Source of the DNA: Gnetum montanum
Lineage: Eukaryota > Streptophyta > Gnetopsida > Gnetales > Gnetaceae
Assembly: GCA_015680685.1 (NCBI GenBank)
Contig: MNCI01029653.1
Coordinates: 196,868-229,161 of the forward strand
Length of the DNA: 32,294 nucleotides
Reading direction: 5' to 3'
A program made the translations under genes and the position numbers. Shown piece by piece: positions 9,037 to 20,068 of the stretch (the stretch's first letter is position 1; every line of letters starts with the position of its first letter). The notes beneath the pieces are model-generated. The model saw nothing but the letters and a program-made list of their open reading frames with translations, ran no database searches and was not told the origin of the DNA.

Positions 9037-12027
9037 CTAAGTGTAACTAGAACACACAGGTCTTTCCCATAGCTGCAGCTGATGAACCAATTGATGACTG
9101 TCCAGATTGAACTTGGATGCTTGAGATGTGAGTTGAAAATAGGTGAGGCGAAAGATCTGCAACATCTCCAACCTGGTAAGCAAACATTTGTTAGAATACT
9201 CTGTCTTTTGAAATAGAACATTGCATCTTCGCTTCCAAATATAATATAAAATAATAGGCCTAATAACTTTCCACAGAAAATTAAGATTAGTAGAAGTAAT
9301 GTTCAAGAATCCGAATATGGCATCCTCTTGAGATAGCTTGTAGGATGGAAAAGCTTTAGAAGTCCACTGCCACACATGTTGAGCAAAGGGACATTGCCAA
9401 AACACATGGACAAAGTCATCTAGTCCACCACATAGAGGGCAAGTGGGATTAGGAATCCCAAGATATTCTAGACGTTTTCCGATAGGAAGACCATGGTGGA
9501 GAAGACACCAAAGGAACTGCTTAATTTTGGGGAGGGTCGGAAGTTTCCAAATAAGTTGGAAGAGAGGGATCCAAAATGTTTCTGACTCTTGTTTGTGCCA
9601 ATACTTATTGCAACGTTGAATGACTTCAGATGGGTCATGCATGAGATGAAAGGGGACAGATGGCCGATAGGGCAAGAGTTTAACCCCATTACGCCATTGA
9701 AGGCCATGAAAAAGGCTTTGCACTGTAACATCCAGGTGCCAGTGACCGTGGAGGAAAGAGTAAATCTGAACAAGGCAATGTTTCATTGCAGCCGACTCCC
9801 CATACAAAGTGTTAAACTCGACCCCTGAAATCCAACGACTAGCCAGCCTAAGACAATTCAAGGAAATGACACCTTTTCGATACCACGAGGTAGCCACCTT
9901 AGCATTTGTGATAGCAAGGGGAGCGGGTGACAGAGGTAACCACCACGGACACACTTTAGAGAGGATAGTAGGGTTGATTTTAACGTTAGTCCAGTCAATG
10001 TGAGTGTGTAGAATTTGCCAGGCCCTCCAAATGCTTTTGAAAACATGAGATCTGGGAGGAATGATAGTATGGGGGGAAAGGATCCAATTGACGAAATGGA
10101 TGCCTTTCCAGAAGGGCTTATTTTTAGGAAATGCTTGATGAAGCCTTAATTGGAGGAGGGTCCCTATAATATTTGAGGCATCTAAATGTTGTACCAACCA
10201 CTTAGCAACCATGGTAATTCCTTGCTTATAAGAGTTCAAAAGGCCTAAGCCACCCTTATTCTTAGGAAGAGTAACAATAGTCCAAGCGACACGATGAAAG
10301 CTTTTCTGAGAATCCTTGGAGGACCACATAAAGTCACAGAATAACTGTTCTAGCTTTTGGTAGGCATCTTGGGAGGGGGCCCAACACGAAGAGTAATACA
10401 CATGGGTGGACACGCATATGGACTTACAAACAAGGTATTTACCCGCAAGTGTGAGGGGTTTAGTTTTCCATTTGTCGAGTTTCTTTTGAATTTGATATAT
10501 AACTTGCTCCCAAAGGATAGATGTTGAACCTCTAAAATGGAAAGGGATTCCCAGAAGCTTAACGATGTCTTGATCCTAAAACCGTTTCCAATTATATTTG
10601 GTCACATGTTTGTAATTACCCTTAAAGCTATAAACAAAGGATTTATTCCAATTAATTATGGAACCTGAGAGTGTGCAATATTGCTTCATCCTTGATAAGA
10701 GGCGGTGCAAATTAGGGGTGGTAGCCTTGAACGAAGAGATGTCCATTGAGGTAGCTGCAAAAAGGGTTTTGTAGTGGTTCTTAAGAAAAGAGAGGATACT
10801 ATTGTGGTCAGTAATGGTGGTACCATCACATGAGATTTTTTCAATAGCATGCAAAGGGGAAGCAGCATTAAGATATTTAAAAAATTCCTTACAGTGTTCG
10901 TCTTGAATATTTAACCAAGTGAGCCGACTTTTAGTTAAGGCACTTTGTGCTCGATACACTTCCCAATGTTGGAAGGCAACATGTGCTCTAGCTAGCTCCT
11001 CGTGAACTAGAGTATTGAAGGGATCTTGAGCTAGTTTATTAGTGAGATGTTCAATAGTGTTGTGAATTTTGTTGTATTCATGTTTGGCTTGAGTAGCCAC
11101 GATCTTACCATATGAATGAGCAAAGTTTCACACTCGACATGAAGCACGATGCCACCAATTAATCCAACCCACCTGATTTAGGGGTCTAGGTTTGGCATTC
11201 CAAAGGTCGGATAGAAGAAGTTGGGCAGTTGGGGAAGAAAAATAATTGTTGTGTAGTCTGAAAAGATGAAATTTTTGTCGGTCAGGGCTACCATGAATCT
11301 TGATAGATATGGAGATAGGAATATGGTCGGATAAGGTGGCATGATGATGAACTATAGTGGCAGAGAAAGCTTGCCAAAAGGAAAGGGTGGAGAAATAGAA
11401 CCTATCTAACCTGTTGTAGATGCGAGCCTGCCCAAGATGGAGATTGCTCCAAGTAAATCTATGAAGGGGAATGCATGTGGAGTTGTCTGCCCCATCTGAG
11501 AGGTAAAATATTTTCTTAAATGCGGACCAGGCTTGATACTCGAGAGTGGGCAATTGAAGAAACGTCCCTCCAAACTTATCTTGAGGGAATTCTACCATAT
11601 TAAAATCTCCTTCGAATATCCAAGGCATTGGGGGGAGAGAAGTTGCAAGTTCATGCCAAAGGAGAGCCCGTTCTGTGGAGTCATTTGGGGCATATATCGA
11701 GCAAATGCCAAAGGGGCCGTGCTGGGATGAGAAGGTGGCCCAGGAAACTCTATGCCCAGAATCCGAACCGCTTTGAAGGATTTTAGTTTTCCAATAGGGT
11801 GAGAGGAGAATGGCCGCTCCTCCTTTCCCACATGCATGGGATGTCGCTAGGAGTGAGGAGTGAGGAAGAAACCAATGGGCGGAATAGGATAAAAGGTCGG
11901 CAGAAATCTTAATTTCTTGAAGGAGAATGAAATCAAAAGTCAAATTAAGACTAGATATAAAGTTGCCTGCTCGCTTCCGTCGAAGCCTATCAGTAAGGCC
12001 TCGAACGTTCCAAGAAAGGAGATTCAT
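9037..12027 (-). pseudogene. LINE ORF2: APE endonuclease and zf-RVT tail, RT core deleted
   Basis: A single frame runs from ATG 12027 to the stop at 9037, broken only by TGA at 11128-11130 and TAG at 10576-10578. The N-terminal 300 residues form an APE-type endonuclease with its key blocks present: SWNVRG, LLQEIK, YAPN, GDFN and SDHIPI. Residues after it hold the spacer helix region, ending near NLHRLL. The reading then jumps straight to YCTLSGSIINWNKS, which normally follows the catalytic YADD block, so RT motifs including YxDD are gone without loss of frame (junction about 10685-10705). The C-terminal part has LAGKYLVCKS, PKIKQFLWCLLHHGLP and a CPLC...HVFWQC zinc finger (zf-RVT). No RNase H follows. 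It is about 996 codons, several hundred short of a usual plant L1 ORF2. It cannot make a working RT. Confidence 0.9.
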
Positions 12028-13112
12028 GGGGAAACCAGGGGTAGGTTGGATGGGAGGGCAACAAAAGGTTTGGGAGTCGAAGTATCAGTTTCCTTTGTTC
12101 CTAACAGGAGGGCAAAGGAGTTGTTGGTGGGGACAAGGGCCATGGAAGTGTCTAGTGAAGAGGAGTTGGAGGGAGAAGTAGAACGAAGGGAAGCTTTGAC
12201 TCGTTTCCTTCCATTGGCCACCACGAACTCATCTTCCGAGAATGAGTTCTTGACAACGTTTGAAGGGATGACCTGGGTGGAGGTGTGAGGACCTGACTGT
12301 TGTTTCTGTAGCTTGGAGAGGCTAGACTGAGAGGAGGATTTAGGAGTTGTTGGGGGAGGAGATCCGAATTTAAAGGATACTGAGGGTGGGCCTACTAGTG
12401 GTGTGACTGGGGAACGAGTCTTCTAAGATGCTACAGGTTGTTTCTTCCTGGCTAAGATAGGACATGCCGAGATATGATGCTCGGCCCTGTGACAATAGCT
12501 ACATGAGTTTGGAAGGTAAAAATAGTCCACTTTTTGGGTGAAGAGTTTTCCACTAGTAGCGAGGGTTAATGAGGTCTTCCAAAGGGCTATATCCAGTTCA
12601 ATACAATAACGACAACTTTGAGTTCCATTGATCACCGTACAATGATCGGAAATAATAGGGCCCAAGATGCTCATAATGTCCCTCTCAACAGATGAGAAAA
12701 TGAGTGGAAGATTGGGCAGTTCCACATAACAAGGAATTATATTAAAAACTGGGTCATCGACATTAAAGTCAAAACTCCAGGTGCGTGCGATTAGGGTTGT
12801 GTTTCTTGTTGGAAAAATTTTTTGAGAGAGAGCCTTTTCGACCTGGGAAGCATCAGATAATTCTACCAAAATGAAGTGACAAGCGTAGTACTGAGCATGA
12901 GAAACCTGAATGCCATGGGGCTGAAGAAGGCTATGGACTTGAGTGTTTAAACTTGGGGACCTTGGTAAAAACCCCACAATTTGAAAAAATAGAAAACGAG
13001 ATGTGAAATCCTTAGAAACTGCTTCAAAAATATCATCCAGTAAAAGAAAATCAATTTAAGGTGAGGTAGATGAACTTCCCTGAGGAAATGCAAAAGCTGA
13101 TGAATCCATCAT
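12024..13112 (-). pseudogene. LINE ORF1 with CCHC zinc knuckle, two in-frame stops
   Basis: One minus-strand frame from ATG 13112 (or ATG 13109) to TGA 12024-12026, interrupted by TAA at about 13056-13058 and TAG at 12423-12425. The N-terminal part (FLFFQIVGFLPRSPS and the following VEKALSQKIFP) resembles the DUF4283-like RNA-binding region of plant L1 ORF1. It is followed by CSYCHRAEHHISAC (C-X2-C-X4-H-X4-C) at about residues 210-225, and then by a Ser/Pro-rich tail. Its stop codon overlaps the ORF2 start as ATGA, in a different frame. ORF1 proteins bind element RNA in the retrotransposition particle. Dead because of the stops. Confidence 0.85.
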
Positions 13113-13560
13113 TGTGACTTGCCCACACCTGGGCTGCACGCTTTCTTGACACCAATCTGCAACCTTGACTGCAGGAAAACCCTCACCACCAGTGTGTGTG
13201 TCCACCCACCGCGGGTAAGGTTCGGGACAGAGTTGCAAAAAGAAAAAACGGCCAGGAAAAATAGAAATCGTGACTAGGGTCAGCCAATAACGTCAAAGCT
13301 GCCCTGCACCCCACTAAACACTGGGCAAGCGATGGACGACGACGGCACCATAGAAGGCGAAGCGCAGGAGGGCTCAGTAGCGTAACGGTGCCCAACAAAA
13401 GAAAAGAGTGCCAACGATTATTTTCAAGATTTAATGCCCAAGTCACGTCTCAGGGATTTCTGCATGCAAGACGGGCAGATTTGGGCAGCTCCGCTGCAAC
13501 AGCTTGGCCACTGCAATGCTGCGTTGAATCTGGTACTCAGGATTAGTTGCTGCACAATCT
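13113..13560 (-). other. LINE 5' UTR
   Basis: 448 bp between the target duplication and ORF1, relatively GC-rich. The ORF1 frame stays open upstream to about 13238, so a longer N-terminus is possible. The first bases of the element on the minus strand read AGATTGTGCAGC. An internal promoter is expected here from the family but is not recognisable by eye. Confidence 0.7.
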
Positions 13561-13578
13561 CATTCCAACCACATTATG
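13561..13578. repeat. Target-site duplication, 5' side of the LINE
   Basis: CATTCCAACCACATTATG, a 17 of 18 match to 8695-8712. It marks the 5' end of the element at 13560 and shows the insertion is not 5'-truncated. Confidence 0.9.
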
Positions 13579-13623
13579 ACTTTAACAACAACATTGTAAA
13601 CCCATTAGTTGCAATGAATATCA

Positions 13624-14102
13624 TGATGGAACTTGCGATGCATCATATGGTGTTGATAAATCAAATTTTTTCACAAAACTATGATATTATACCTAAAATC
13701 TTGTACATCCAATGTAGTGTGCCATGGTCATACATATAAATATGAGTCCATCATTACATCAAACTTATCTTTTGGTCGAACCTTTATCAAAATTATTGCA
13801 ATTTATTTTTGTGATTATAGAGTTAGTTGTGAGTGCACATAGTGGTGACTAACAATTGTCCGACATCTTTATTTGAGTGAAGTATACCTAGACATAGTTC
13901 ATGAATAGTAATACAGATTGAGATTTCTCTTTGCATTACAACATCCCGCTTAGCATAGATTTACTTCCATGGCATTTACATTTTCATTATCTTTTACATT
14001 TCCAATATTTGTTAGTGATCTGGCAAAATAAGTATGACTAGTTTCAAGCACGAACATAGAATTGTCTAGTAATCCAATAATAGCTTTGCTTGATTCACTC
14101 AG
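13624..14102 (+). repeat. LTR A, left part (split by element D)
   Basis: Plus-oriented LTR of the same broad family as LTR B (about 22380-23400). Shared blocks are CATATAAATATGAG (TATA box at 13735-13740), GTATACCTAGACA, GATTTACTT, TCTAGTAATCCAA and GCTTGATT. The sequence stops at 14102 and continues at 21113, where the D insertion ends. The start at 13624 (TGATGG) is a guess from the TGATG-type ends of the family. The U3 homology with LTR B begins a little downstream. Confidence 0.7.
14098..14102. repeat. Target-site duplication of element D, left copy
   Basis: CTCAG directly before TGATGAG at 14103. The right copy is CTCAA at 21113-21117, a 4 of 5 match. Confidence 0.75.
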
Positions 14103-14986
14103 TGATGAGTGGCGAGGTACCCCTACACTCAACCATACGAAACGAGCGTAGCACGCGCGATCTGATCGAACTCCGCAGACTAAGTGCCTACACGTTCCAT
14201 GGAACACTTGGGGTTAATCATTTGTTGTCTTCCCAGACTTACATGTGGTCATCACAGTGTATGGTTAAGTAAGTCTGAGGTATATGATTTTTATGGTCTT
14301 TTATGTTTTATCTCCTATGTTATCGAGGTGAAGGGTTGAGAAACTAACTAACTCTAACTAATGGACTAAGTCTAAATTACCTAGCGTCAGCATCCATTCC
14401 CACTTACCGTACACACCCTGAACCAATGCAACCATGGCTACCAAACGCTAATCATTGCTGGGATCACCATGCATAACACACGTGCTCGAAGTGGTCATAC
14501 TGAGGCACTTAACTAGGAGGAAAGGGTTGAGAAAATCTAATCTAGCCTAAGTGCGATGAGCAGTCGATTCCTTGACTATCCGTACACATCCTTAGATGCT
14601 CGTAATCAAGTTGCACTCATTCCGCATTCTAGGAGTTTAAGGGTGAGAGAGAGAAAGCAATAAATAACATTAAAATAAAATCCTATTCCATGCACTACAA
14701 GGTTTATCCAAGAAGTTCGTCTTTATTGCCGTACACAACTTGTGTTCAGGTACAATGTTGTTCGAATAAAGATCTGTTCACTTTAGGACTCCTACTGCGG
14801 GCACATGGAAAATATTCTATCTCTGGAGTGATCAAACTGCTAGAGTTTCCCTACTTCTAGCCCAGGATGATGAAACAAGGGAGAGCCACCTCTTATTTAT
14901 AGATATTGCAGCGCACTGCAATATCAAGTACCCGATATTGCAAGGGAAGACGCGATATTGCAGTTTATGCGAATCGCATCTCATCA
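14103..14986 (-). repeat. 3' LTR of element D (884 bp)
   Basis: On the minus strand it begins TGATGAG at 14986 and ends CTCATCA at 14103. TATA box at 14894-14901, poly(A) signal AATAAA at 14722-14727. It is 160 bp shorter than its partner because the partner carries a duplication in its R-U5 part. Several CG positions in the U3 palindromes read TG or CA here. Confidence 0.92.
14902..14925. promoter_or_regulatory. U3 inverted repeat of the 3' LTR of D
   Basis: GATATTGCAG, spacer CGCA, then CTGCAATATC: two 10-bp arms. This is the decayed counterpart of the perfect 20-bp palindrome at 21032-21051 in the 5' LTR. The TATA box is immediately adjacent. Confidence 0.6.
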
Positions 14987-15899
14987 TACCCCCATGACTG
15001 AATGAAAACTTGTCCTCGAGTTCCTTACAAAATATTGGGAAGGTATGGGATTATTTAGGTGAATGGAACTAATGGGATGACATGTGAACGAATCATCATT
15101 ACAAGACTCAACAACTGGTGTTCATGACGACAATGGTTAACACCTTATTACATTGACATCAATCCTCATTTGGCAACTGAGGGAAAAGAGAAGAGAGAAG
15201 AGGAGAGAAGAAGAGAGAAGAAGTATTGCTACTGTCAATGCCAAGATTGCGCCTTTCGTTGTCCATCCATAAGCACGTCATCGATCTTGCTCCTTGCATA
15301 GCTACTTTCAGCATTGCTCCATTCCAAGCGTTCCTTCCAGATCTAGTCCATTGTTGCATGGTTGCCATCTGCACACATAATATAGTCTTGTATTAGCAAG
15401 GGTAGATGAATTTCAATGTGGGTAATACCTTGCTTCGGTATAATTCCATTGGTTGGGTTGTGGTATGGCTGATTACGGGTCTGGAGATATATTAATGATG
15501 ACTACTGAAGGTGTAGGGGTTAGGAAAAAATTGAAAAAATTTGGGGCTAAGAGAAAATCGAAATAATCGGACCCCGTACCCCCATGACTAATCATGAACC
15601 TCCGATAGCATTAGAATGGAGAAAGGAAAGGAGTAAGAAAGATAGATAAAAAGGGACAACTATAGCATCGAGGAAACGGATGTCAAGATGGTAATGAACG
15701 AAATAAAATTAATTGCAAAAATGTTAGGGAAAAGAAGTTAACTGGTGCACCAAATAGGAATGTCAGTGGATCCTCCCCAAAGCAAGCTCATGCCCTTTAA
15801 TGCCCTAACAAACCCACATTCAAAGAGTCCGTAGGCTCTGGGAATGTCATTTGGAACAAGAGTTAAAGTCTTAACCACAAGAATTTACCAAAAAGAAAA
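14987..15899 (-). other. 3' noncoding region of element D
   Basis: On the minus strand CATGGGGGTA abuts the 3' LTR and is the best polypurine-tract candidate. A second AGTCATGGGGGTA lies at 15587-15601, in a block that is also conserved near the end of element C (about 31970-32060). A purine run at 15181-15223 on the plus strand is polypyrimidine in the element sense. No envelope-like or other coding sequence was recognised. Confidence 0.6.
15181..15223. repeat. Purine-only GA-rich tract
   Basis: A 43-nt stretch containing only A and G on the plus strand, inside element D. Low-complexity; it could adopt triplex-type structures, but no role can be shown. Confidence 0.7.
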
Positions 15900-16654
15900 N
15901 NNNNNNNNNNNNNNNNNNNNNNNNNNNNNNNNNNNNNNNNNNNNNNNNNNNNNNNNNNNNNNNNNNNNNNNNNNNNNNNNNNNNNNNNNNNNNNNNNNNN
16001 NNNNNNNNNNNNNNNNNNNNNNNNNNNNNNNNNNNNNNNNNNNNNNNNNNNNNNNNNNNNNNNNNNNNNNNNNNNNNNNNNNNNNNNNNNNNNNNNNNNN
16101 NNNNNNNNNNNNNNNNNNNNNNNNNNNNNNNNNNNNNNNNNNNNNNNNNNNNNNNNNNNNNNNNNNNNNNNNNNNNNNNNNNNNNNNNNNNNNNNNNNNN
16201 NNNNNNNNNNNNNNNNNNNNNNNNNNNNNNNNNNNNNNNNNNNNNNNNNNNNNNNNNNNNNNNNNNNNNNNNNNNNNNNNNNNNNNNNNNNNNNNNNNNN
16301 NNNNNNNNNNNNNNNNNNNNNNNNNNNNNNNNNNNNNNNNNNNNNNNNNNNNNNNNNNNNNNNNNNNNNNNNNNNNNNNNNNNNNNNNNNNNNNNNNNNN
16401 NNNNNNNNNNNNNNNNNNNNNNNNNNNNNNNNNNNNNNNNNNNNNNNNNNNNNNNNNNNNNNNNNNNNNNNNNNNNNNNNNNNNNNNNNNNNNNNNNNNN
16501 NNNNNNNNNNNNNNNNNNNNNNNNNNNNNNNNNNNNNNNNNNNNNNNNNNNNNNNNNNNNNNNNNNNNNNNNNNNNNNNNNNNNNNNNNNNNNNNNNNNN
16601 NNNNNNNNNNNNNNNNNNNNNNNNNNNNNNNNNNNNNNNNNNNNNNNNNNNNNN
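15900..16654. other. Assembly gap of 755 N
   Basis: Unresolved bases inside element D, between the protease region and the 3' noncoding region. Open frames that run across it are artefacts. Any missing pol sequence of D would lie here if the stated gap length is too short. Confidence 1.
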
Positions 16655-17330
16655 TGATGATCTTAGATTAAGGGGTGGAAGTTGGCGACGCTCATATTCC
16701 AATGTGTCTATGCCTTCGTTATTGGCATGGTTTGTCTACTCAACTCGTTCCATGCATATTTGTTTGCTCTTTTGAGTAGCTGTCAACCATGGGGTGTCTA
16801 CTACTAGTTGTGTGGTTGCTACATACAGGCATCTTTGTTTCAAAGTTTCAAGGGCACACCTGTTACATGGAGGCATTTTCTTCATGTCATCACCCGATGA
16901 ATCACTATATGTAATGCATGGAACTTTCCTCTTCTCGATCTTTCCATAAATATTTATCTTAGAGATTTCCAATAAAAGATCACGGATCCTAAGGCATGCA
17001 TCTATTGTACTTAGCCATTTCCTTCCCATTATAATTGGGAAGTCCCCTTCATTGTTGTTAACATCAATCACTAGAAAATCCGCTGGGTAGGACCAACCAC
17101 ACACAGTGGTAATGATTTCCTCCACCAATCCCAAGGGAATGGTGATGGACTGCTCTGCCAGCTCTAGTTGAATGTTGCTCTTCTTAAGTTGGGGCAGGTT
17201 CTAGGTATGATACATCTCTTGTGAAATTAAGTTGACTCCAGAACCTGAGTCAAGAAGAGCCCTATGTTGTTCATTTTCGACGACTTGAAGGTAGATTAAG
17301 GGACTTCCAAGGTCAGTTAGTCTCCTGGGA
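16655..17330 (-). pseudogene. Element D aspartic protease (retropepsin) region
   Basis: One minus-strand frame holds the active site ALLDSGSGVNLIS with DSG at 17243-17251. About 12 residues on comes a TAG stop, where a Trp is likely from a G-to-A change. The downstream part then follows: LGLVEEIITTV, YPADFLVIDV and FPIIMGRKWLSTIDACL, the C-terminal signature of Ty3/gypsy retropepsins. The enzyme cuts the Gag-Pol polyprotein. The catalytic triad is intact, so only nonsense changes inactivate this copy. It runs into the assembly gap at 16655. Confidence 0.85.
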
Positions 17331-19926
17331 AGGTGGCCTACCTTGATCTAGTCGATTACGGTATGCGTTAACATAACCGTATGCATTAAGCTCTGATGGA
17401 CTGAAGGGTACTACGAAGTATTAGATGGTGCAGGAGTATACATGGGCTCAACCGCTTGTTGTTGCAAGAGTTAGTCTGGGCTTTTGGTTCTCAAGAAGGA
17501 TCTTCTCTTTTTACAGTTGTTAGAACCAGCAGCAGGTTGAATATTTACAGCTCTCGTAGCGTTACGTTGCTGCAGTTGAGTAGGAAGTTCTCCTTGCATT
17601 GTTGGAGCAGGAGGGGTTATGGGAACTACTTGTGGAAGAGGTGCGGATGGATTTGGAGGATGGTGTGGGTATGGAGTGTCTCCCGGAGGAGAAGGAGTCC
17701 TTCTAAAGTACTCCCGAACCTGGTAGTAACAGTGGGGAGTTGTGTAACTCATAGAGTCACGTGGAGAAATCGGCTGCTACACATAATATCCATAAGGATC
17801 AGGCTATCAGTAAGGGTACTGATGTTTTAGCGATGGCATCCCCCATGACTGTGGGTATTGCCACTGCTGATGTTATCTGATGGATTGTGGTGGAGTTCCA
17901 CTTGGATAATACATTAATGGCTGGGGGAACTGCCTTGGGTTACCTTGGGGATAAGGTAACCTACGGGGTGTTTGCTGTTCATTAAGTCTTGGATTAAGTG
18001 CATACACCCCAGACTCTTGTAGATGTGAGATGATTGGGCAACATCCCTTAGGATGGTCATAGTGGCAGATCTCACATCCACCGTCATCGTCTGTGTCTGA
18101 ATCCACAACCACATCGGAGTTAGTGATTTTCCCCTTACCCACTTTGTCTGTGTAGGGCCTAAATCTCTCCACTTTGTCTGTGTCTGTGCAGGGCCTAAAT
18201 CTCTCCACTTTGTCTTACCTTTGTCACTACTTTGTTCTACCTTAGACTTTTCTACAATTTTTAAGACAGTTTCAATTTTAGAGTCTAAGGAACTCCATAC
18301 GTCATCTACCTTAGCCGCTATTTCTGTTGTTAACTTTTGAATCGGCAAGGTTTTCCTATTCACCAACTCTTCGATTGGTGACTCATCCTCTTCATCGCAA
18401 AATTTCACTCCCTTCTTCTGAAGGGAGGGATCACAATTGTATTCTTCTACACTTTCCCTTTTGTGCAGCTCACCTTCTTCTTTTGCTACTTGTTCCAACA
18501 AGCTATGTACTTCATGGGCTCTAAGTTGTGAGAGTCTCCCTTGGGCATAAGTCCCAAGGGTTCTTCTCGTTTCATGCCTTAGCCCATCCACGATGTGGTG
18601 AAGTTGATCTCACTGAGCGTACCCATGGCCTAGGCAATGATGTAACAATGTGTAGTAGTGGGCCATGGCAGCATCCAAGGGTTCGTGAATACTCTACTTC
18701 CATCCATGGATCTGCTTACGCAAATTGGACACTCTGGAGTACGTTTGATACTTATCGTTGAACAGTTCTAACATCGTACTCCACCTCTTGATGGTTTTCG
18801 ATTCTAAGGACCGGTACTAGCTCTCTACTTCCTTGGTGAGTGTCCTGGGAAACAACTTAAGTTTCTACCACTCATTATCAATGTTTTGCAAGGCGCAGGC
18901 ATCGTGGAATGCCTGTAAATGATTTTGCGGATCTACGTTGTATGCCCCTTCAAATCGTGGGATGTTGTTCATGTCTAAACGCCTAATTTGACTATCTTTT
19001 AAATGCCTTGTGGGAATTCTAACAGCCTCCATTATATCAAGCATACTTCGGGTTGCAAGTAGGGGCTCATCATGATCATCTCTTTCATGATGCCTGTGAT
19101 GTATTCGTTGTTCCCTACTTTCCCTTCGTTCATGCCCTTGTCCTCTCTCTCGACTCTCTCATCGAGGTCTCTCATTTTTCTTACCTTTATCCTCTCCGTT
19201 ATGCTCATCATGATTGCGCCCTAATGTGGAAGGAGAGGGTGAGTGATGTGAAGAAGGGGAAGAAGAAGGAGAACCATCGTCATGGTGATGTTTTCTACCT
19301 TCTCTTCGGCTGCTTCGGCCTTGATTGTGGTGATGATCCAAGTGCCCGTCCTTGTCTTTTGTTGTTGTTCCCTCTGTGAATAGCTGGTGTTCACGAGACT
19401 CAGAACTAGGGTTGTGTATCATTGAGTGTAGGTTCTGATACCCAACCTCCTCACCATCGTTAGGAGGGGGAACATCTCTTGATAGAGAACCTATTATGAG
19501 TGGTTCACCATCTCTAGTTTCACTAAGGACGTGCGGGACCTCTTTGCCCTTCAACAATGTATGTTGGCTCTCCTTCCTTGATTCCCTCATATGTTGTAAA
19601 GGTGTGGGATGGTAATCCCTCACGTCAAAATTTTCCGCAATGTATTCAGCATATAGTTCTGTCATGCTAATCTATGCCAAAGCACGGAGAAGCATGTTTG
19701 TGACTGCACGATCTAGAGGTAACACAATGTTACCTTGTAAATCCCTCCAGCGCATCTGTTCATCTTGATGGAAGATAAAAGTGAAATTAGGAATATACTC
19801 ATCGGGATGAGTATATTCCACCTTATATTATTGAGGAACTGGCGGATTTAGGTTATGTGTTTTTTATTGCCGACTGTTCTTTGTATGGTCCTTAAGTGGT
19901 GAATTGCTTTTTCCAGAAGAAGACAT
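17331..19926 (-). pseudogene. Element D gag and Pro-rich spacer, multiple stops
   Basis: Starts at ATG 19926 (MSSSGKSNS). The N-terminal part has YTHPDEYIPNFTFIFHQDEQ and GNIVLP. A long Ser/His/Asp-rich low-complexity stretch follows (19159-19400). The retrotransposon gag core then runs YNVDPQNHLQAFHDA, KLFPRTLTKEVES, LELFNDKYQTYS and RRTLGTYAQGRL. After it comes a charged linker with a 30/36-bp tandem duplication (18141-18206). A zinc-knuckle-like CEICHYDHPKGCC lies at 18038-18076, followed by a Pro-rich spacer with MQGELPTQLQQRNATRAVN (about 17530-17600). The frame changes near 18120-18210. Gag packages the element RNA. At least seven stops were seen, all explicable by C-to-T or G-to-A changes. 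Confidence 0.85.
18141..18206. repeat. Short tandem duplication in gag of D
   Basis: Units of 30 bp (18141-18170) and 36 bp (18171-18206) share AGGGCCTAAATCTCTCC. They encode KWRDLGPxQT repeats in one frame. Both lengths are multiples of three. Confidence 0.8.
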
Positions 19927-20048
19927 TGTTATCGGTGTGCTAATTTACCATTATATAATTTTTTTATCTTGATTAACCCGAAGGTTCGTTTAGGCTCCCA
20001 ACGATGTGAGTGATATCCTTTATGTTCTATTCAGTGCATAAACACTTA

Positions 20049-20068
20049 GTCCCCGGCAACGGCACCAA
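20049..20068 (-). other. Primer-binding site of element D, tRNA-Asp type
   Basis: On the minus strand, directly after the 5' LTR end, the sequence reads TTGGTGCCGTTGCCGGGGAC. This fits the TGGCGCCGTTGCCGGGGA site typical of Athila-group elements, which is complementary to the 3' end of tRNA-Asp, with one C-to-T change. It fixes the element orientation. Confidence 0.88.

Larger units (their letters stand above)
8713..13560 (-). mobile_element. L1-type LINE, 5'-complete insertion with internally deleted RT
   Basis: A 4848-bp non-LTR retrotransposon on the minus strand, bounded by an 18-bp target duplication (8695-8712 and 13561-13578). The order is: 5' UTR (13113-13560), ORF1 with a CCHC knuckle (12024-13112), ORF2 with APE endonuclease and zf-RVT tail (9037-12027), and a 3' UTR ending in AATAAA (8741-8746) and an oligo(C) run. 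ORF1 has two in-frame stops and ORF2 has two, and there is no frameshift within either. The reverse transcriptase core is missing between the post-endonuclease region and the post-YxDD region. The GC content is clearly higher than the flanks. It inserted just upstream of LTR A. Confidence 0.92.

Noticed and set aside
9589-10003. Plus-strand open frames opposite LINE ORF2
   Set aside because: They are antisense shadows of the LINE coding frame with no domain of their own.
11917-12288. Plus-strand open frame of 123 codons across the ORF1-ORF2 junction of the LINE
   Set aside because: Antisense to the ORF1 tail and endonuclease start, with no recognisable domain.
15844-16702. Long open frames on both strands across 15900-16654
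   Set aside because: They exist only because N bases contain no stop codons; the region is an assembly gap.
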